9,501 bases of DNA from Verrucomicrobia bacterium TMED56 (lineage in GTDB: Bacteria > Verrucomicrobiota > Verrucomicrobiia > Opitutales > Seribacteraceae), in contig NHDJ01000010.1 of assembly GCA_002167265.1 (NCBI GenBank), positions 1 to 9,501 on the forward strand, read 5' to 3'. The notes beneath the pieces were generated by a model. It was not told the DNA's origin and ran no database searches. It saw nothing but the letters and a program-made list of their open reading frames with translations. Of the stretch, positions 1-7,910 are shown piece by piece. The translations under genes and the position numbers were made by a program. Numbering within the stretch: the first letter of the stretch is position 1; each line of letters begins with the position of its first letter.

Positions 1-650
1 AATACATCAAGTTCACCCCAATCTACATTGGATGTAAATTGTTGAATAGTTTTCATGATCATGGGACCTCGCCACACAATAGGAGATTCTTCATCAACGA
101 GTAAACCCATAGAAATTATTTTTACTCCGTAATTGACCACAGGTGAAATAATATTTTCTTCCACGAGAGTTGGGCTGTCCCATGAACCCATAAGTTGAGG
201 GATTGATGGACCGTAAACATCACAGTCCATTAATCCAACTTTTGGCTGTCCGTAAGCAGTTTCCGCAAGAACCTTTGATAATGCACATGCTAGGTTAGCA
301 GAAATAGTGGATTTGCCTACTCCTCCTTTTCCACTGGCTACTGCAATGATTGATTTTACTCCTTCTAATTTATTGGGCGTGTTTACTTGGTTTCCTGTTT
401 TCTGCTCTTCAAATTTGTTCTTTATTTCAACTTCTACATTGGAAATATCTTTCTCTTCCAACAATAGGCTCTCGATTTCTTTCTTGAGTTGTTGGGGGAT
501 TTTTGGGTCCTGTGCAGTGAGTTCCAACCCTACTTTCACAAAACTCTCCTCCAAAGTTGCATTTGCAATAATTCCAAAGGAAACAATGTCACGAGAAAAC
601 CCTGGATACTTTATCTTTTTCAGTAATTCAATTACCTGACTTTCATTCAT
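1..650 (-). CDS. mrp: Mrp/NBP35-family Fe-S cluster carrier ATPase, 3' end beyond window
   Basis: Partial gene: 216 codons are visible from ATG (648-650) and the frame is still open at the left edge. Residues 1-70 look like the MIP18/DUF59 domain common at the N-terminus of bacterial Mrp proteins (DPKIPQQLKKEIESLL near 48-63). A charged linker follows, then the ParA/MinD-type ATPase domain. The deviant Walker A GKGGVGKST lies at residues 107-115, followed by DCDVYGPSIPQLMG and the Mrp signature SPIVWRGPM. The last visible residues, WGELDV, come just before where the family's Walker B (D-PPGTGD) should be. Family members bind and transfer Fe-S clusters as cytoplasmic dimers; the C-terminal CxxC that holds the cluster would lie outside the window. 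The start is supported by the good fit of the N-terminal domain; no Shine-Dalgarno is visible. It is divergent from the tolB-like gene. Confidence 0.93.
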   Translation of the reverse strand, partial: MNESQVIELLKKIKYPGFSRDIVSFGIIANATLEESFVKVGLELTAQDPKIPQQLKKEIESLLLEEKDISNVEVEIKNKFEEQKTGNQVNTPNKLEGVKSIIAVASGKGGVGKSTISANLACALSKVLAETAYGQPKVGLMDCDVYGPSIPQLMGSWDSPTLVEENIISPVVNYGVKIISMGLLVDEESPIVWRGPMIMKTIQQFTSNVDWGELDV

Positions 651-743
651 AATAAGGTAAGACATCAAGCAAATGGAATATACATCATGCAATGATAAAA
701 AGAACCCACCATTAAAGTAATTAAATTTTACGATGTCCTTATT
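651..743. repeat. Imperfect inverted repeat in the mrp/tolB divergent intergenic region
   Basis: AATAAGG (651-657) plus ACATC (662-666) is matched by the reverse complement of GATGTCCTTATT (732-743); the left copy has four extra bases (TAAG) between its two parts. The left copy abuts the mrp start codon and the right copy abuts a TTGACT hexamer at 744-749. A second small palindrome, ATCAT-GCA-ATGAT, lies at 684-696. These could be operator half-sites shared by the two divergent genes, or remnants of a duplication. Functional meaning is inferred only. Confidence 0.35.
677..682 (-). promoter_or_regulatory. Possible -10 element for mrp
   Basis: On the minus strand this reads TATATT, five of six matches to the sigma-70 -10 consensus, 26 bases before the mrp start. 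The hexamer about 16 bases further upstream (TTCTTT) is a poor -35, so the call is weak. The ATCAT-GCA-ATGAT palindrome at 684-696 lies just upstream, where a regulator could act. Confidence 0.25.
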
Positions 744-772
744 TTGACTTGCAGTGAATCATTGATTTTGAA
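744..772 (+). promoter_or_regulatory. Possible promoter for the tolB-led operon
   Basis: TTGACT at 744-749 is a five-of-six match to a sigma-70 -35. With a 17-base spacer it is followed by TTTGAA (767-772), only a three-of-six -10. If used, transcription would begin near 779, which would exclude the upstream ATG at 772 and favour the ATG at 823. No better promoter was seen between the two divergent genes. Confidence 0.25.
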
Positions 773-822
773 TGTTAGAAAGTGTGGAGGATGATAAGCT
801 TATTTTTTTAAACAAAGTCAGA

Positions 823-2040
823 ATGAGACTTTTCTCGTTTTTGTTCTTACCTTTTGTTTTTCTGATCACCAGTCCGTCGAACTTCGGAAGTGATTCCAAT
901 CCTATTGTTATTGGATCAATTGAGGGTTCCCTCAGCCGAAAGCAAATACCTGTAGATTTAGGGAAAACGAGTAAAGCAATTGCATCTCGAATTGGCCGTG
1001 CCATTGAGTTGCATGGAGGACTCCGTTTGTCTCCTCCCAGTTCAAGCCTGTATTCCCTGACCTTTACTCCAACTGGTTCTGAAGGTGTTCGGGTTCAAAT
1101 TTTAAAGGGAAATCCTAAATCGCCTTTTGCAAATTTTTCGTGTTCTAAAGAAAGCCTTGCATTATCTATTGCAGAAGGATGTGACAAGTTTGTAGAGAAA
1201 AGCTTAGGTATCCCCGGGTTTTTCTCTGGGCAGGTGGCTTATCTATCTGCACTGTCAGGCAATAAGGAAGTCTTCATCTCTGATGCTATGATGTCAAGTG
1301 CCCGTCCTCAAACTTCCTTTAAGAAAATTACATTCAATCCAAGTTGGGCAAACAATGGAAGTGGGGTGTTTTTCACAAGCAACCGGCAAGTTTTCAATAA
1401 CATATATTTTCTTTCTTTTGCTGACCGCAAGATATCAACAATTGCAAATTACAGGGGCAGTAACTTGAGTGCCGTCCAAAATCCTCGTTCAAGTCAAATT
1501 GCTCTAATTCTTTCGACTTCTGGTAATCCTGAACTTTGGATTTCTTCCACACCGAAATCAAAGCCTAGTAGACTAACTCGGAATAAAAGTAATGAGTCTG
1601 GACCAACATGGTCACCAGATGGTAGGAGGATTCTTCTGACTTCAGATGCCAGAGGTAAACCGCAAATTTATGAAGTCTCAATCTCCACAGGTATACTTAC
1701 CCGAATACCCACAAATGTTAGCTCTCATTGTACAGAGCCTGCATGGAACCCTCGTTATCCGAACAAGTTCGCTTTTACCGCTGCGATCAGCGGTGGATTT
1801 CAAGTTTGTGAGTATGACTTCGACGCTCGCAAAACTAAAATCCTTACAAAAGGAACGGTTCATCATATGCAACCATGCTGGGCGAATGATGGTAGGCACA
1901 TTTTTCTTACTCAGAGAACATCGACTGGAGCCACTCGTATTATGCTACTGGACACGGAATTTGATGAGGCTAAAGCAATTCCTCTTCACAATGAAAATTT
2001 TGGGAATTGCTCTCAGGTTAGTTTTTATTACCCAAATTGA
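823..2040 (+). CDS. tolB: TolB-like periplasmic beta-propeller protein
   Basis: Predicted 405-residue exported protein. It starts with a hydrophobic signal peptide (MRLFSFLFLPFVFL, residues 1-14). A TolB N-terminal-like alpha/beta domain spans roughly residues 30-140, then a beta-propeller. Blades recur about every 44-45 residues with aligned tryptophans at 175, 263 (TWSPDGRR), 308 and 353 (CWANDGRH); glutamine takes the place at 219. The length is close to usual TolB (about 430). Known TolB works in the periplasm with Pal and TolQRA in envelope constriction and outer-membrane stability; none of those partners is in this window, so a TolB paralogue is possible. An in-frame ATG at 772 would add 17 mostly polar residues ahead of the signal peptide, so I prefer 823. 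No clear Shine-Dalgarno serves either start. It heads a run of five co-directional genes; the next gene begins about 55 bases downstream. Confidence 0.8.
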   Translation: MRLFSFLFLPFVFLITSPSNFGSDSNPIVIGSIEGSLSRKQIPVDLGKTSKAIASRIGRAIELHGGLRLSPPSSSLYSLTFTPTGSEGVRVQILKGNPKSPFANFSCSKESLALSIAEGCDKFVEKSLGIPGFFSGQVAYLSALSGNKEVFISDAMMSSARPQTSFKKITFNPSWANNGSGVFFTSNRQVFNNIYFLSFADRKISTIANYRGSNLSAVQNPRSSQIALILSTSGNPELWISSTPKSKPSRLTRNKSNESGPTWSPDGRRILLTSDARGKPQIYEVSISTGILTRIPTNVSSHCTEPAWNPRYPNKFAFTAAISGGFQVCEYDFDARKTKILTKGTVHHMQPCWANDGRHIFLTQRTSTGATRIMLLDTEFDEAKAIPLHNENFGNCSQVSFYYPN

Positions 2041-2052
2041 CTGATTTTAGCT

Positions 2053-2067
2053 CGCACCTCAGGTGTG
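2053..2067 (+). repeat. Small inverted repeat between tolB-like and protease genes
   Basis: CACCT-C-AGGTG (2055-2065), extendable by a G-T and a C-G pair to 2053-2067. As RNA it would form a six-pair stem with a three-base loop (TCA). No T-run follows, so it is not a convincing terminator. The GTG that could extend the protease gene upstream lies inside this stem, one reason to prefer the ATG at 2096. Confidence 0.4.
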
Positions 2068-2095
2068 GATAAATAGTCTTAAACTCTCCTCTCCA

Positions 2096-3019
2096 ATGTT
2101 TAGAATCTTACTTGCACTTTTTTTAACCACGATTTGGTCGCCGGCTCAAACTGTAAGAATTGTATTGAGCGGGAATTCTACAATTTCCGGTGACCTTATT
2201 AAATCTTCCTCAAAAGAGGTTTTTGTTGATGTAGGTTATGATATCCTGAAAATACCAAAATCCGAAATTACGAGTATCGATAAAGAGATAAATAAAAATA
2301 GTAAAGAAGATGTTCAGTTTAGAAGTGAACTCTTCCTGGAGACTTCGGTAGATTCGAAGTTAAGTTCTCTTAAAGATTTGGTTGATCTTCTTGGTGAATC
2401 CGTTGTCCTAATACGAACGCCTATCGGTTTAGGTTCAGGCTTTTTGATACATCCTAGCGGATATCTAATCACAAATGATCATGTCGTGGCAGGTGAACGA
2501 CAGATTTCTGTAACGCAATTCAAAGGATCGGGGGCAGAGCTGACCAAGCGGAATTTTGACAATGTAAGAATTGTTGCTACTGGAGGAAACTTGGACCTCG
2601 CTTTATTGAAAATAGAGGGTATATCCGCATCTTTTAAGTTTCCATTTGTTCGATTGGGAGCCTCTCCCAATCTCAAACAGGGGGAAAGAGTTTTTGCAAT
2701 TGGGAGTCCCCTTGGTTTGGAAAGAAGTGTTTCAGAAGGGATTGTAAGTCTAAGAAATCGTATTATTTCGGACCGCCTGCATATTCAGACAACTGCGGAG
2801 ATCAGTCCCGGAAATTCAGGAGGTCCACTTTTCAATTACAAAGGAGAAGTAGTTGGAGTAAATAATATGAAAGTCGTAGCTCAAGGTGCAGAGGGACTTG
2901 GGTTTGCAATACCTGTAGATTCTCTGAAAACCTTTCTACTTAATCGTGATGCATATGCTTTTGATCCCCGAAACCCGAATGCAGGATTTAGATATACTGA
3001 TCCTCCTCGATCTAAATAA
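2096..3019 (+). CDS. Exported trypsin-like serine protease (S1C/HtrA-type, no PDZ domain)
   Basis: A 307-residue protein counted from ATG at 2096. A signal peptide (1-18, ending WSPA) is followed by a short beta-rich domain at about 19-61 with the pattern of small SH3-like modules (GDLIKSSSKEVFVDVG, then LKIPKSEI). The protease domain covers about 98-285 and has the full catalytic triad: His129 in ITNDHVVAG, Asp167 in GNLDLALLKI and Ser241 in SPGNSGGPL. HtrA/DegP proteins normally carry one or two PDZ domains after the protease; here the protein ends about 20 residues past it with a Pro/Arg-rich tail (NRDAYAFDPRNPNAG), so substrate recognition must differ. Periplasmic or surface quality control is a reasonable inference; the substrate is unknown. 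A GTG at 2063 is in frame but would put polar residues before the signal peptide. It is followed after 17 bases by the next gene. Confidence 0.88.
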   Translation: MFRILLALFLTTIWSPAQTVRIVLSGNSTISGDLIKSSSKEVFVDVGYDILKIPKSEITSIDKEINKNSKEDVQFRSELFLETSVDSKLSSLKDLVDLLGESVVLIRTPIGLGSGFLIHPSGYLITNDHVVAGERQISVTQFKGSGAELTKRNFDNVRIVATGGNLDLALLKIEGISASFKFPFVRLGASPNLKQGERVFAIGSPLGLERSVSEGIVSLRNRIISDRLHIQTTAEISPGNSGGPLFNYKGEVVGVNNMKVVAQGAEGLGFAIPVDSLKTFLLNRDAYAFDPRNPNAGFRYTDPPRSK

Positions 3020-3036
3020 CCCATTTTGAATTTCAA

Positions 3037-4824
3037 ATGAAAATTAAATACCTCATTTACATCGCCTTGTCAGTTTTTCTGTCGTCTAATTTATATTCTG
3101 AAAACAAGAGTGAATCTCTGGTGTCAATGCTTCCAGAAAATTGCATTATGACAATTGAAGTAGATGATTGGAAAGTTCTAAGTAAGAATCTGGCTGCTGG
3201 CCCGTGGGGTGAAGTAGCGGAGTTTCCAGTTTGGGAGAAAATTTCAACAGTAATGGAAGATGAATTTTTTCGTGAAATAAAAAATACAAAAAAGTTTAAG
3301 GAAATTCGTGAAACATTAATTGATCCAATGCTGGAATCCATATCTGGGTCCATGGTAATTGGAGTTGCAGATATGGAAAATCTCATGGTTAGGGAGATGG
3401 TAGAGTATAACGGTGGTTCATCAAGATGGAGGGCGCAAAAAATGCCATTTTTTGCGGCCATATTCGAGTCATCTCTATCCGTTGAAGAATTTGCAGAGAT
3501 TATTTCTTCTCTCAAAAGAATTTCCAAAACAGAAAAGAATTCAATCATGACGGTGTCAGATGAGAAAATTGGAAAGGCCAATGTTTTTTGGCTTTTACAC
3601 AGGGAAAATGAAGATCTGCAAAAATTGAACCCCAAATCGACTGGTATTTGTGTTTCTTTACATGACGGGAAATTCTTTCTGCTCACTGGAGATATTGAAA
3701 GTGTGGAGGCTGTATTCGATAGCCAGTCGAACCTTGTATATTCCCTTATTGAGCAAGATTCCTACATAGACTGTTTCGATCAGATTGGGCGTGGTAATGC
3801 CCGTACATTTATTAATTTCCAGGAAGTGCTTCTCTCTTTGGATAAATTGAATGAGAGCCAAAAAATGGAGATTCCTCAAAATCCTTTTGGGGTTACTTTG
3901 AAAGGTTTAATTAAAGGGATGGGACTAGACGGGTTAGGGCATTTGGGACTTCAGGTAAATGCGGAAAAAAAGCAGTTTGAAGTTTCATCTTCAGTTGGAC
4001 TAAGTCACTATAATGGTTTGCTTTCTCTTTTTTCTCCAGTGGGGGGGAACCTTGATAACCACGACTTTATTTCTTCCGATGTTTTTACGGTTAGCAATGC
4101 TCGACAAGATCTTGGCGAATTATGGCCGAGAATAGAGAGTATGCTTAAAGAAATTAGCCCAGGTTTGCATCTTCTGGTAACCTCTCAAATCCAGGCATTT
4201 GAGGACCAGTCTGAGGTAGCGGTAAGAGGCGACCTGCTGGGTTCACTTGGAGATGAGGTGGTAAGCCTTTCTTATCTCAATAGGAATCGTAGAGGTAACC
4301 CCATGCTGGAAAGTCCATCCTCTTCAATTTATGCAATCAGTCTCAGTGATTCCAAGTTGTTTGAACGTACCATTCGTGGAGCAATCGATTCAGTTAGTAA
4401 GGGAAGTGAAATTTTTCAGGAAAGAGAGCATCGCGGTATTACAATTCGATCGATGCGTGGATTGGAGAGTGCAGGTATCTCACTAAGTTATGCAATTGTA
4501 GATAACTGGTTTATACTTTCTATGGGTAAACCTAGGCATTTAAATCAATTGATCAATAAAATGGAGAGTAATGATGATGACTCTTTATGGAAAGAGCCTC
4601 ATATGAAGTATGCAATGGAAGACCTTCCCAATGATATTAGGCAGTTGGATTATATTGATTTTCGTGAAATGTTTTCTTTCTTTCAGATCATGTTATCTGA
4701 AATTAAAGATGAAGATTTTAATATTACAGCCGATGATTTTGGAGAATTTCCTTACTTTATGCTTGGATGGACCAAAGATACGGATCAGGGCATAATTTCA
4801 AAAGTCAAGATTCATTCATTTTAA
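3037..4824 (+). CDS. Exported DUF3352-like protein of unknown function
   Basis: A 595-residue protein with a signal peptide at 1-21 (ending SSNLYS) and no later membrane segment, so probably periplasmic or outer-membrane-attached. It starts its mature part with LVSMLPENCIMTIEVDDW and then LAAGPWGEVAEFPVW. That layout (low-complexity start, LP..., a strand with a DD, then 'short step, G, F/P, W') is typical of DUF3352-like proteins, which are common as exported proteins but have no assigned function. A second family-like stretch is GDLLGSLGDEVVSLSYLN (398-415), followed by SLSDSKLFERTIRGAI. The C-terminal third has the usual 'YAIVDNWFILSMG' strand pair. No catalytic motif is recognised. The match to DUF3352 is by pattern, not by search. 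It begins 17 bases after the protease gene and ends one base before the FG-GAP gene, so co-expression is very likely. Confidence 0.85.
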   Translation: MKIKYLIYIALSVFLSSNLYSENKSESLVSMLPENCIMTIEVDDWKVLSKNLAAGPWGEVAEFPVWEKISTVMEDEFFREIKNTKKFKEIRETLIDPMLESISGSMVIGVADMENLMVREMVEYNGGSSRWRAQKMPFFAAIFESSLSVEEFAEIISSLKRISKTEKNSIMTVSDEKIGKANVFWLLHRENEDLQKLNPKSTGICVSLHDGKFFLLTGDIESVEAVFDSQSNLVYSLIEQDSYIDCFDQIGRGNARTFINFQEVLLSLDKLNESQKMEIPQNPFGVTLKGLIKGMGLDGLGHLGLQVNAEKKQFEVSSSVGLSHYNGLLSLFSPVGGNLDNHDFISSDVFTVSNARQDLGELWPRIESMLKEISPGLHLLVTSQIQAFEDQSEVAVRGDLLGSLGDEVVSLSYLNRNRRGNPMLESPSSSIYAISLSDSKLFERTIRGAIDSVSKGSEIFQEREHRGITIRSMRGLESAGISLSYAIVDNWFILSMGKPRHLNQLINKMESNDDDSLWKEPHMKYAMEDLPNDIRQLDYIDFREMFSFFQIMLSEIKDEDFNITADDFGEFPYFMLGWTKDTDQGIISKVKIHSF

Positions 4825-4825
4825 G

Positions 4826-7117
4826 ATGATGACCCTGTCGCTTCGGCACTGCTTACCCTTATTTATTTCCATCGGCTTTTTCTGTGCGGTTTTTGCTAAA
4901 CCGATCAGACTATCCCATCCTGAAGTCTTGTTAACTGGTTGGAATGCCCGGTGCCTTGAGCACGCCGATTTAAACAATGATGGCTTGGAAGATTTAGTTT
5001 ATTTTAATTTGGATAAGTCTTATCTGGAAATTCTATACCGTTGTGCTCCGGGTGAAATTCCGAAACGCGTCCGTCCCGTGCAGAAAAACCGTTGGGAACC
5101 TTATCTTGAAGATGCACAATATGTTCAGGAAAGAATTTTCATTTCAGGTTCTATCACAGACATTGCTATTGGTGATGTTGATTGTGACTCAAGGTTGGAC
5201 CTGGTTACTGCAAGTAAAGAGAGCGGTATAAAGATTTATTTTAGGGACAGCAATACTACTTGGAGTGAACCGTTTGATGTAGAGAGTGAAGAAGTAAGAC
5301 CTTATTCATTGAGTTTAAAGGTGGTTTCAAGTAATACGGGTGCAGATCTTTATGCTCTGACTGAACCTGGTTTGGAGCGAATCAGCTTTTCTGAAGGGAA
5401 ACCTATCTACCCATCCACTATTTTTAGAGAAGATGATAAAAAAGCGTACGGTGCAGAATTGATTGATCTAAATAATGATGGTTTTCTGGACTGGATGTAT
5501 CTAGTTCAGGGTGAAGAGTTTTCACTTAAAGTAAGGCTTGGTCAAAATCACAGTTTCGGACCTGAACTTTCCATGGATGTCTCTCTGTCTTCATTTCCAA
5601 CTTTAATGCAAAAGAATAACCCTGAAAAACAGAAGAAGTTCTGTTCGATTGATTCGCTTTCCCGTGAAGCACTAGTGTTTAGTTTTAAAACAAATTCAGA
5701 CAACAGAAATGGCAAACCATTCAATGTTACATCCTTTGATTTATTCTCTAAGTCTAATAAAGAAAGCTCATGGGCCATGGGAGATTTTAATGGTGATGGG
5801 TTTTCTGATTTGGTTGGAGTTTCATCCAGTGAGGGGGAACTGGTTTTACTGGAGTCTGATTCAAAGGACTTTACTGGAACATTGGGAGTTTTCCCCTCGC
5901 TTCGAGGGATTAGCGATATTTCAGTTCATAAGCACAAGGGAGAGTTAACATTGTTACTGTTAAGTGCAGATGAAGAGGTACTAGGATATTCTCGCTTTGT
6001 TGAAGGAAAAGGTTTTTTATTTCCTAAACTGCTTAAAATAAAGGGAACGCCAATTGTTGCTTGCAGTACAAATCAGGAAGAAAGTGAAAGTGGAGAAGTA
6101 CATGTTATCTGTGAAAATGACTCTGATTTTTCCCTTCAAACTTTACAAATGTCTCCCTCCGGTAAATACGAGCAGATTTTCTCCTTCGAATTAGAATCTT
6201 TAAAGAGAGCACCCACATCTTTGTTTCCATGTTCTATAAATGGGGATAAATACGGAGATCTGCTGATTTTATCCAATCGCGAGTCTCCTGTGGTTCTTTT
6301 AGGTGACCGTGAGCATGAGTGGCGTGAGGTTGCGGTCAATTCAGTAGTACGTAAAAGTTTTCTTAACGGTGTTGACTCCAGCAGATTGTCAAAAGTTACG
6401 ACGGGGAAGGAAAAAAAAGATTCTCTTTTGGTTGCTGGCGAAGGACATGTTCGAATCTTTCGCTGGGAGCAGGATGATTTCAATGTGGTTGAACAGTACA
6501 ACTCTAAGGACCAATCAAGCGAATTGAGTTGCCCTGTCATGATTGATTGGAAAGGAGATGGAAATAAAGAGATTTTTGCTTTTGATGAAGGCGGTCATTG
6601 GGAGCGACTTGTTTCATCGAATGGGTTTAGTAATCAAAAGAACCGGTGGGAAAATTCGTTTTTAGAACCTCAAAAAGCGATAGTCTTAAAATCAAAGAGT
6701 GGTGGTAGGATTCTCTCGCTTGGATCGAGTGGTTTTCAGGTGATTACCACATCTGATTTAGCTGATTTGACATTGGAGTTCCATTCTAAGCATCTAACGG
6801 AATTACCTAAAATCAGGCATAATGGAATTGAGAGTGGGGATTTCAACAATGATGGCATTCAGGATTTAGTTTGTCTGGATGGAAAGAAAAACCTCTTAGA
6901 GTTTCTTACATTAGATCAGCAAAAGCAAAGTTGGAAAAGTGTAATGCATTTTGAGATTTTTGAAAAAAACCTTCATTACCAAGGGAAAAAAGGTGGACTT
7001 TATGAGCCGAGAGAGGGCATGGTGCTGGATTTGAACGGAGACCAGCTGGATGATTTGGTGTTTTTGGTACACGACCGTTTGCTATTGTACAAGCAGATTG
7101 GCAATGAAGAAAAATGA
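4826..7117 (+). CDS. Exported FG-GAP/VCBS-repeat beta-propeller protein
   Basis: A 763-residue protein with a signal peptide (1-24, ending AVFA). Eight calcium-loop-like motifs of the FG-GAP/VCBS kind (D-x-N/D-x-D-G-x-x-D) are visible, beginning at residues 48 (DLNNDGLED), 117 (DVDCDSRLD), 214 (DLNNDGFLD), 320 (DFNGDGFSD), about 470 (degenerate, INGDKYGD), 574 (DWKGDGNKE), 672 (DFNNDGIQD) and 735 (DLNGDQLDD). Spacings of roughly 60-150 residues suggest one or two integrin-like propellers with some blades lacking the loop. Such proteins usually act outside the cytoplasm in adhesion or ligand binding; no enzyme domain or sorting signal (Por-type or PEP-CTERM) is seen at the C-terminus. ATG at 4826 follows the previous stop by one base, and the gene overlaps ymdB by four bases (ATGA), indicating translational coupling on both sides. 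A second ATG at 4829 is equally possible. Confidence 0.9.
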   Translation: MMTLSLRHCLPLFISIGFFCAVFAKPIRLSHPEVLLTGWNARCLEHADLNNDGLEDLVYFNLDKSYLEILYRCAPGEIPKRVRPVQKNRWEPYLEDAQYVQERIFISGSITDIAIGDVDCDSRLDLVTASKESGIKIYFRDSNTTWSEPFDVESEEVRPYSLSLKVVSSNTGADLYALTEPGLERISFSEGKPIYPSTIFREDDKKAYGAELIDLNNDGFLDWMYLVQGEEFSLKVRLGQNHSFGPELSMDVSLSSFPTLMQKNNPEKQKKFCSIDSLSREALVFSFKTNSDNRNGKPFNVTSFDLFSKSNKESSWAMGDFNGDGFSDLVGVSSSEGELVLLESDSKDFTGTLGVFPSLRGISDISVHKHKGELTLLLLSADEEVLGYSRFVEGKGFLFPKLLKIKGTPIVACSTNQEESESGEVHVICENDSDFSLQTLQMSPSGKYEQIFSFELESLKRAPTSLFPCSINGDKYGDLLILSNRESPVVLLGDREHEWREVAVNSVVRKSFLNGVDSSRLSKVTTGKEKKDSLLVAGEGHVRIFRWEQDDFNVVEQYNSKDQSSELSCPVMIDWKGDGNKEIFAFDEGGHWERLVSSNGFSNQKNRWENSFLEPQKAIVLKSKSGGRILSLGSSGFQVITTSDLADLTLEFHSKHLTELPKIRHNGIESGDFNNDGIQDLVCLDGKKNLLEFLTLDQQKQSWKSVMHFEIFEKNLHYQGKKGGLYEPREGMVLDLNGDQLDDLVFLVHDRLLLYKQIGNEEK

Positions 7118-7905
7118 AGATTTTAGTTTTAGGAGACATCGTAGGGCGACCAGGTAGAAATTTTCTGACTCGCCATTTGATCGATTTTAAGGAGAGGGAA
7201 AATATTAATTTTTGTGTAGCAAATGGAGAAAATGCTGCTGGTGGTGCAGGATTAACTGCTAAGACGGCCGATGAAATTCGTAAAGCTGGAGTGGATGCAA
7301 TTACATTGGGGGATCATGTATGGGACCAAAAAAATTTTGAAAATGAAATCAATCATCTTGAATATGTTTGTCGTCCTGCCAACTTGCCAACTTCCAACCC
7401 GGGAAGGGACCGTTTGAAAGTCGAAGTCAATGGGTTGAATGTGGGGATTTTCACGGTTATGGGAAGATCATTCATGGGTCCCAAAGTCGACTGTCCATTT
7501 GCTACTGCTGATCGATTGATCTCTGAAATGAGTAAGGATGTAGGAATCCTAATATGTGAAATTCATGCCGAGACAACTTCGGAAAAAGAAGCTATAGGAT
7601 GGCACCTTGATGGTCGTACGAATTTAGTATTTGGTACCCACACTCATGTCCCTACTGCTGATGGCAGACTTTTGCCAAAGGGTACTGCTTATCAGACAGA
7701 TCTGGGCATGACTGGTCCACGAGAATCCGTTCTTGGAAGGAATATTGAGGCATGCGTTGGCAGGTTTTTAGACGGTATGCCGAGGAAGTGTCCAGTTGCC
7801 GAAAGTGACATTGGAATGCAAGGGTGCGTGGTTGAAATTGATTCAGATAAATCATTAGGAACCATTAGTCATAAACGCATTGAATTACGTGAAGACGAAG
7901 TTTAG
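7114..7905 (+). CDS. ymdB: YmdB-family metallophosphoesterase (TIGR00282 type)
   Basis: A 263-residue cytoplasmic protein of normal length for the family, without a signal peptide. Metal-site motifs are in order: GDIVGRPGR (Asp8), NGEN (Glu39, Asn40), GDHVWD (Asp67, His68), EIHAETTSEK (His151) and GTHTHVPTAD (His176, His178), followed by the family-typical YQTDLGMTGP. Bacillus subtilis YmdB is a dimetal phosphodiesterase that hydrolyses 2',3'-cyclic nucleotides and affects biofilm and motility decisions. In Firmicutes it is usually next to rny; here it is instead the last gene of an operon of exported proteins. The usual GNH motif reads GDH here, a change at a metal-bridging position that I believe also occurs in some proteobacterial homologues. 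The start overlaps the previous stop (ATGA), and a GAAGA sequence upstream may serve as a weak ribosome site. It is convergent with the peptidase gene five bases away. Confidence 0.93.
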   Translation: MKILVLGDIVGRPGRNFLTRHLIDFKERENINFCVANGENAAGGAGLTAKTADEIRKAGVDAITLGDHVWDQKNFENEINHLEYVCRPANLPTSNPGRDRLKVEVNGLNVGIFTVMGRSFMGPKVDCPFATADRLISEMSKDVGILICEIHAETTSEKEAIGWHLDGRTNLVFGTHTHVPTADGRLLPKGTAYQTDLGMTGPRESVLGRNIEACVGRFLDGMPRKCPVAESDIGMQGCVVEIDSDKSLGTISHKRIELREDEV

Positions 7906-7910
7906 ATATT

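Noticed and set aside
307..639. Plus-strand open frame of 110 codons at the left edge
   Set aside because: The opposite strand encodes Mrp with Walker A and family motifs across the same bases; the plus frame is its complement.
772..822. Upstream ATG at 772 as the true start of the tolB-like gene
   Set aside because: It would place an acidic, polar 17-residue segment before the signal peptide. The GGAGG at 786-790 lies downstream of this ATG and is too far (32 bases) from the ATG at 823, so it supports neither start.
3057..3686. Long open frame (209 codons) on the minus strand inside the DUF3352-like gene
   Set aside because: It lies wholly antisense to a gene with a clear signal peptide and close operon spacing. 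Its translation is rich in Ser/Phe/Ile without any recognisable domain, as expected for a shadow frame.
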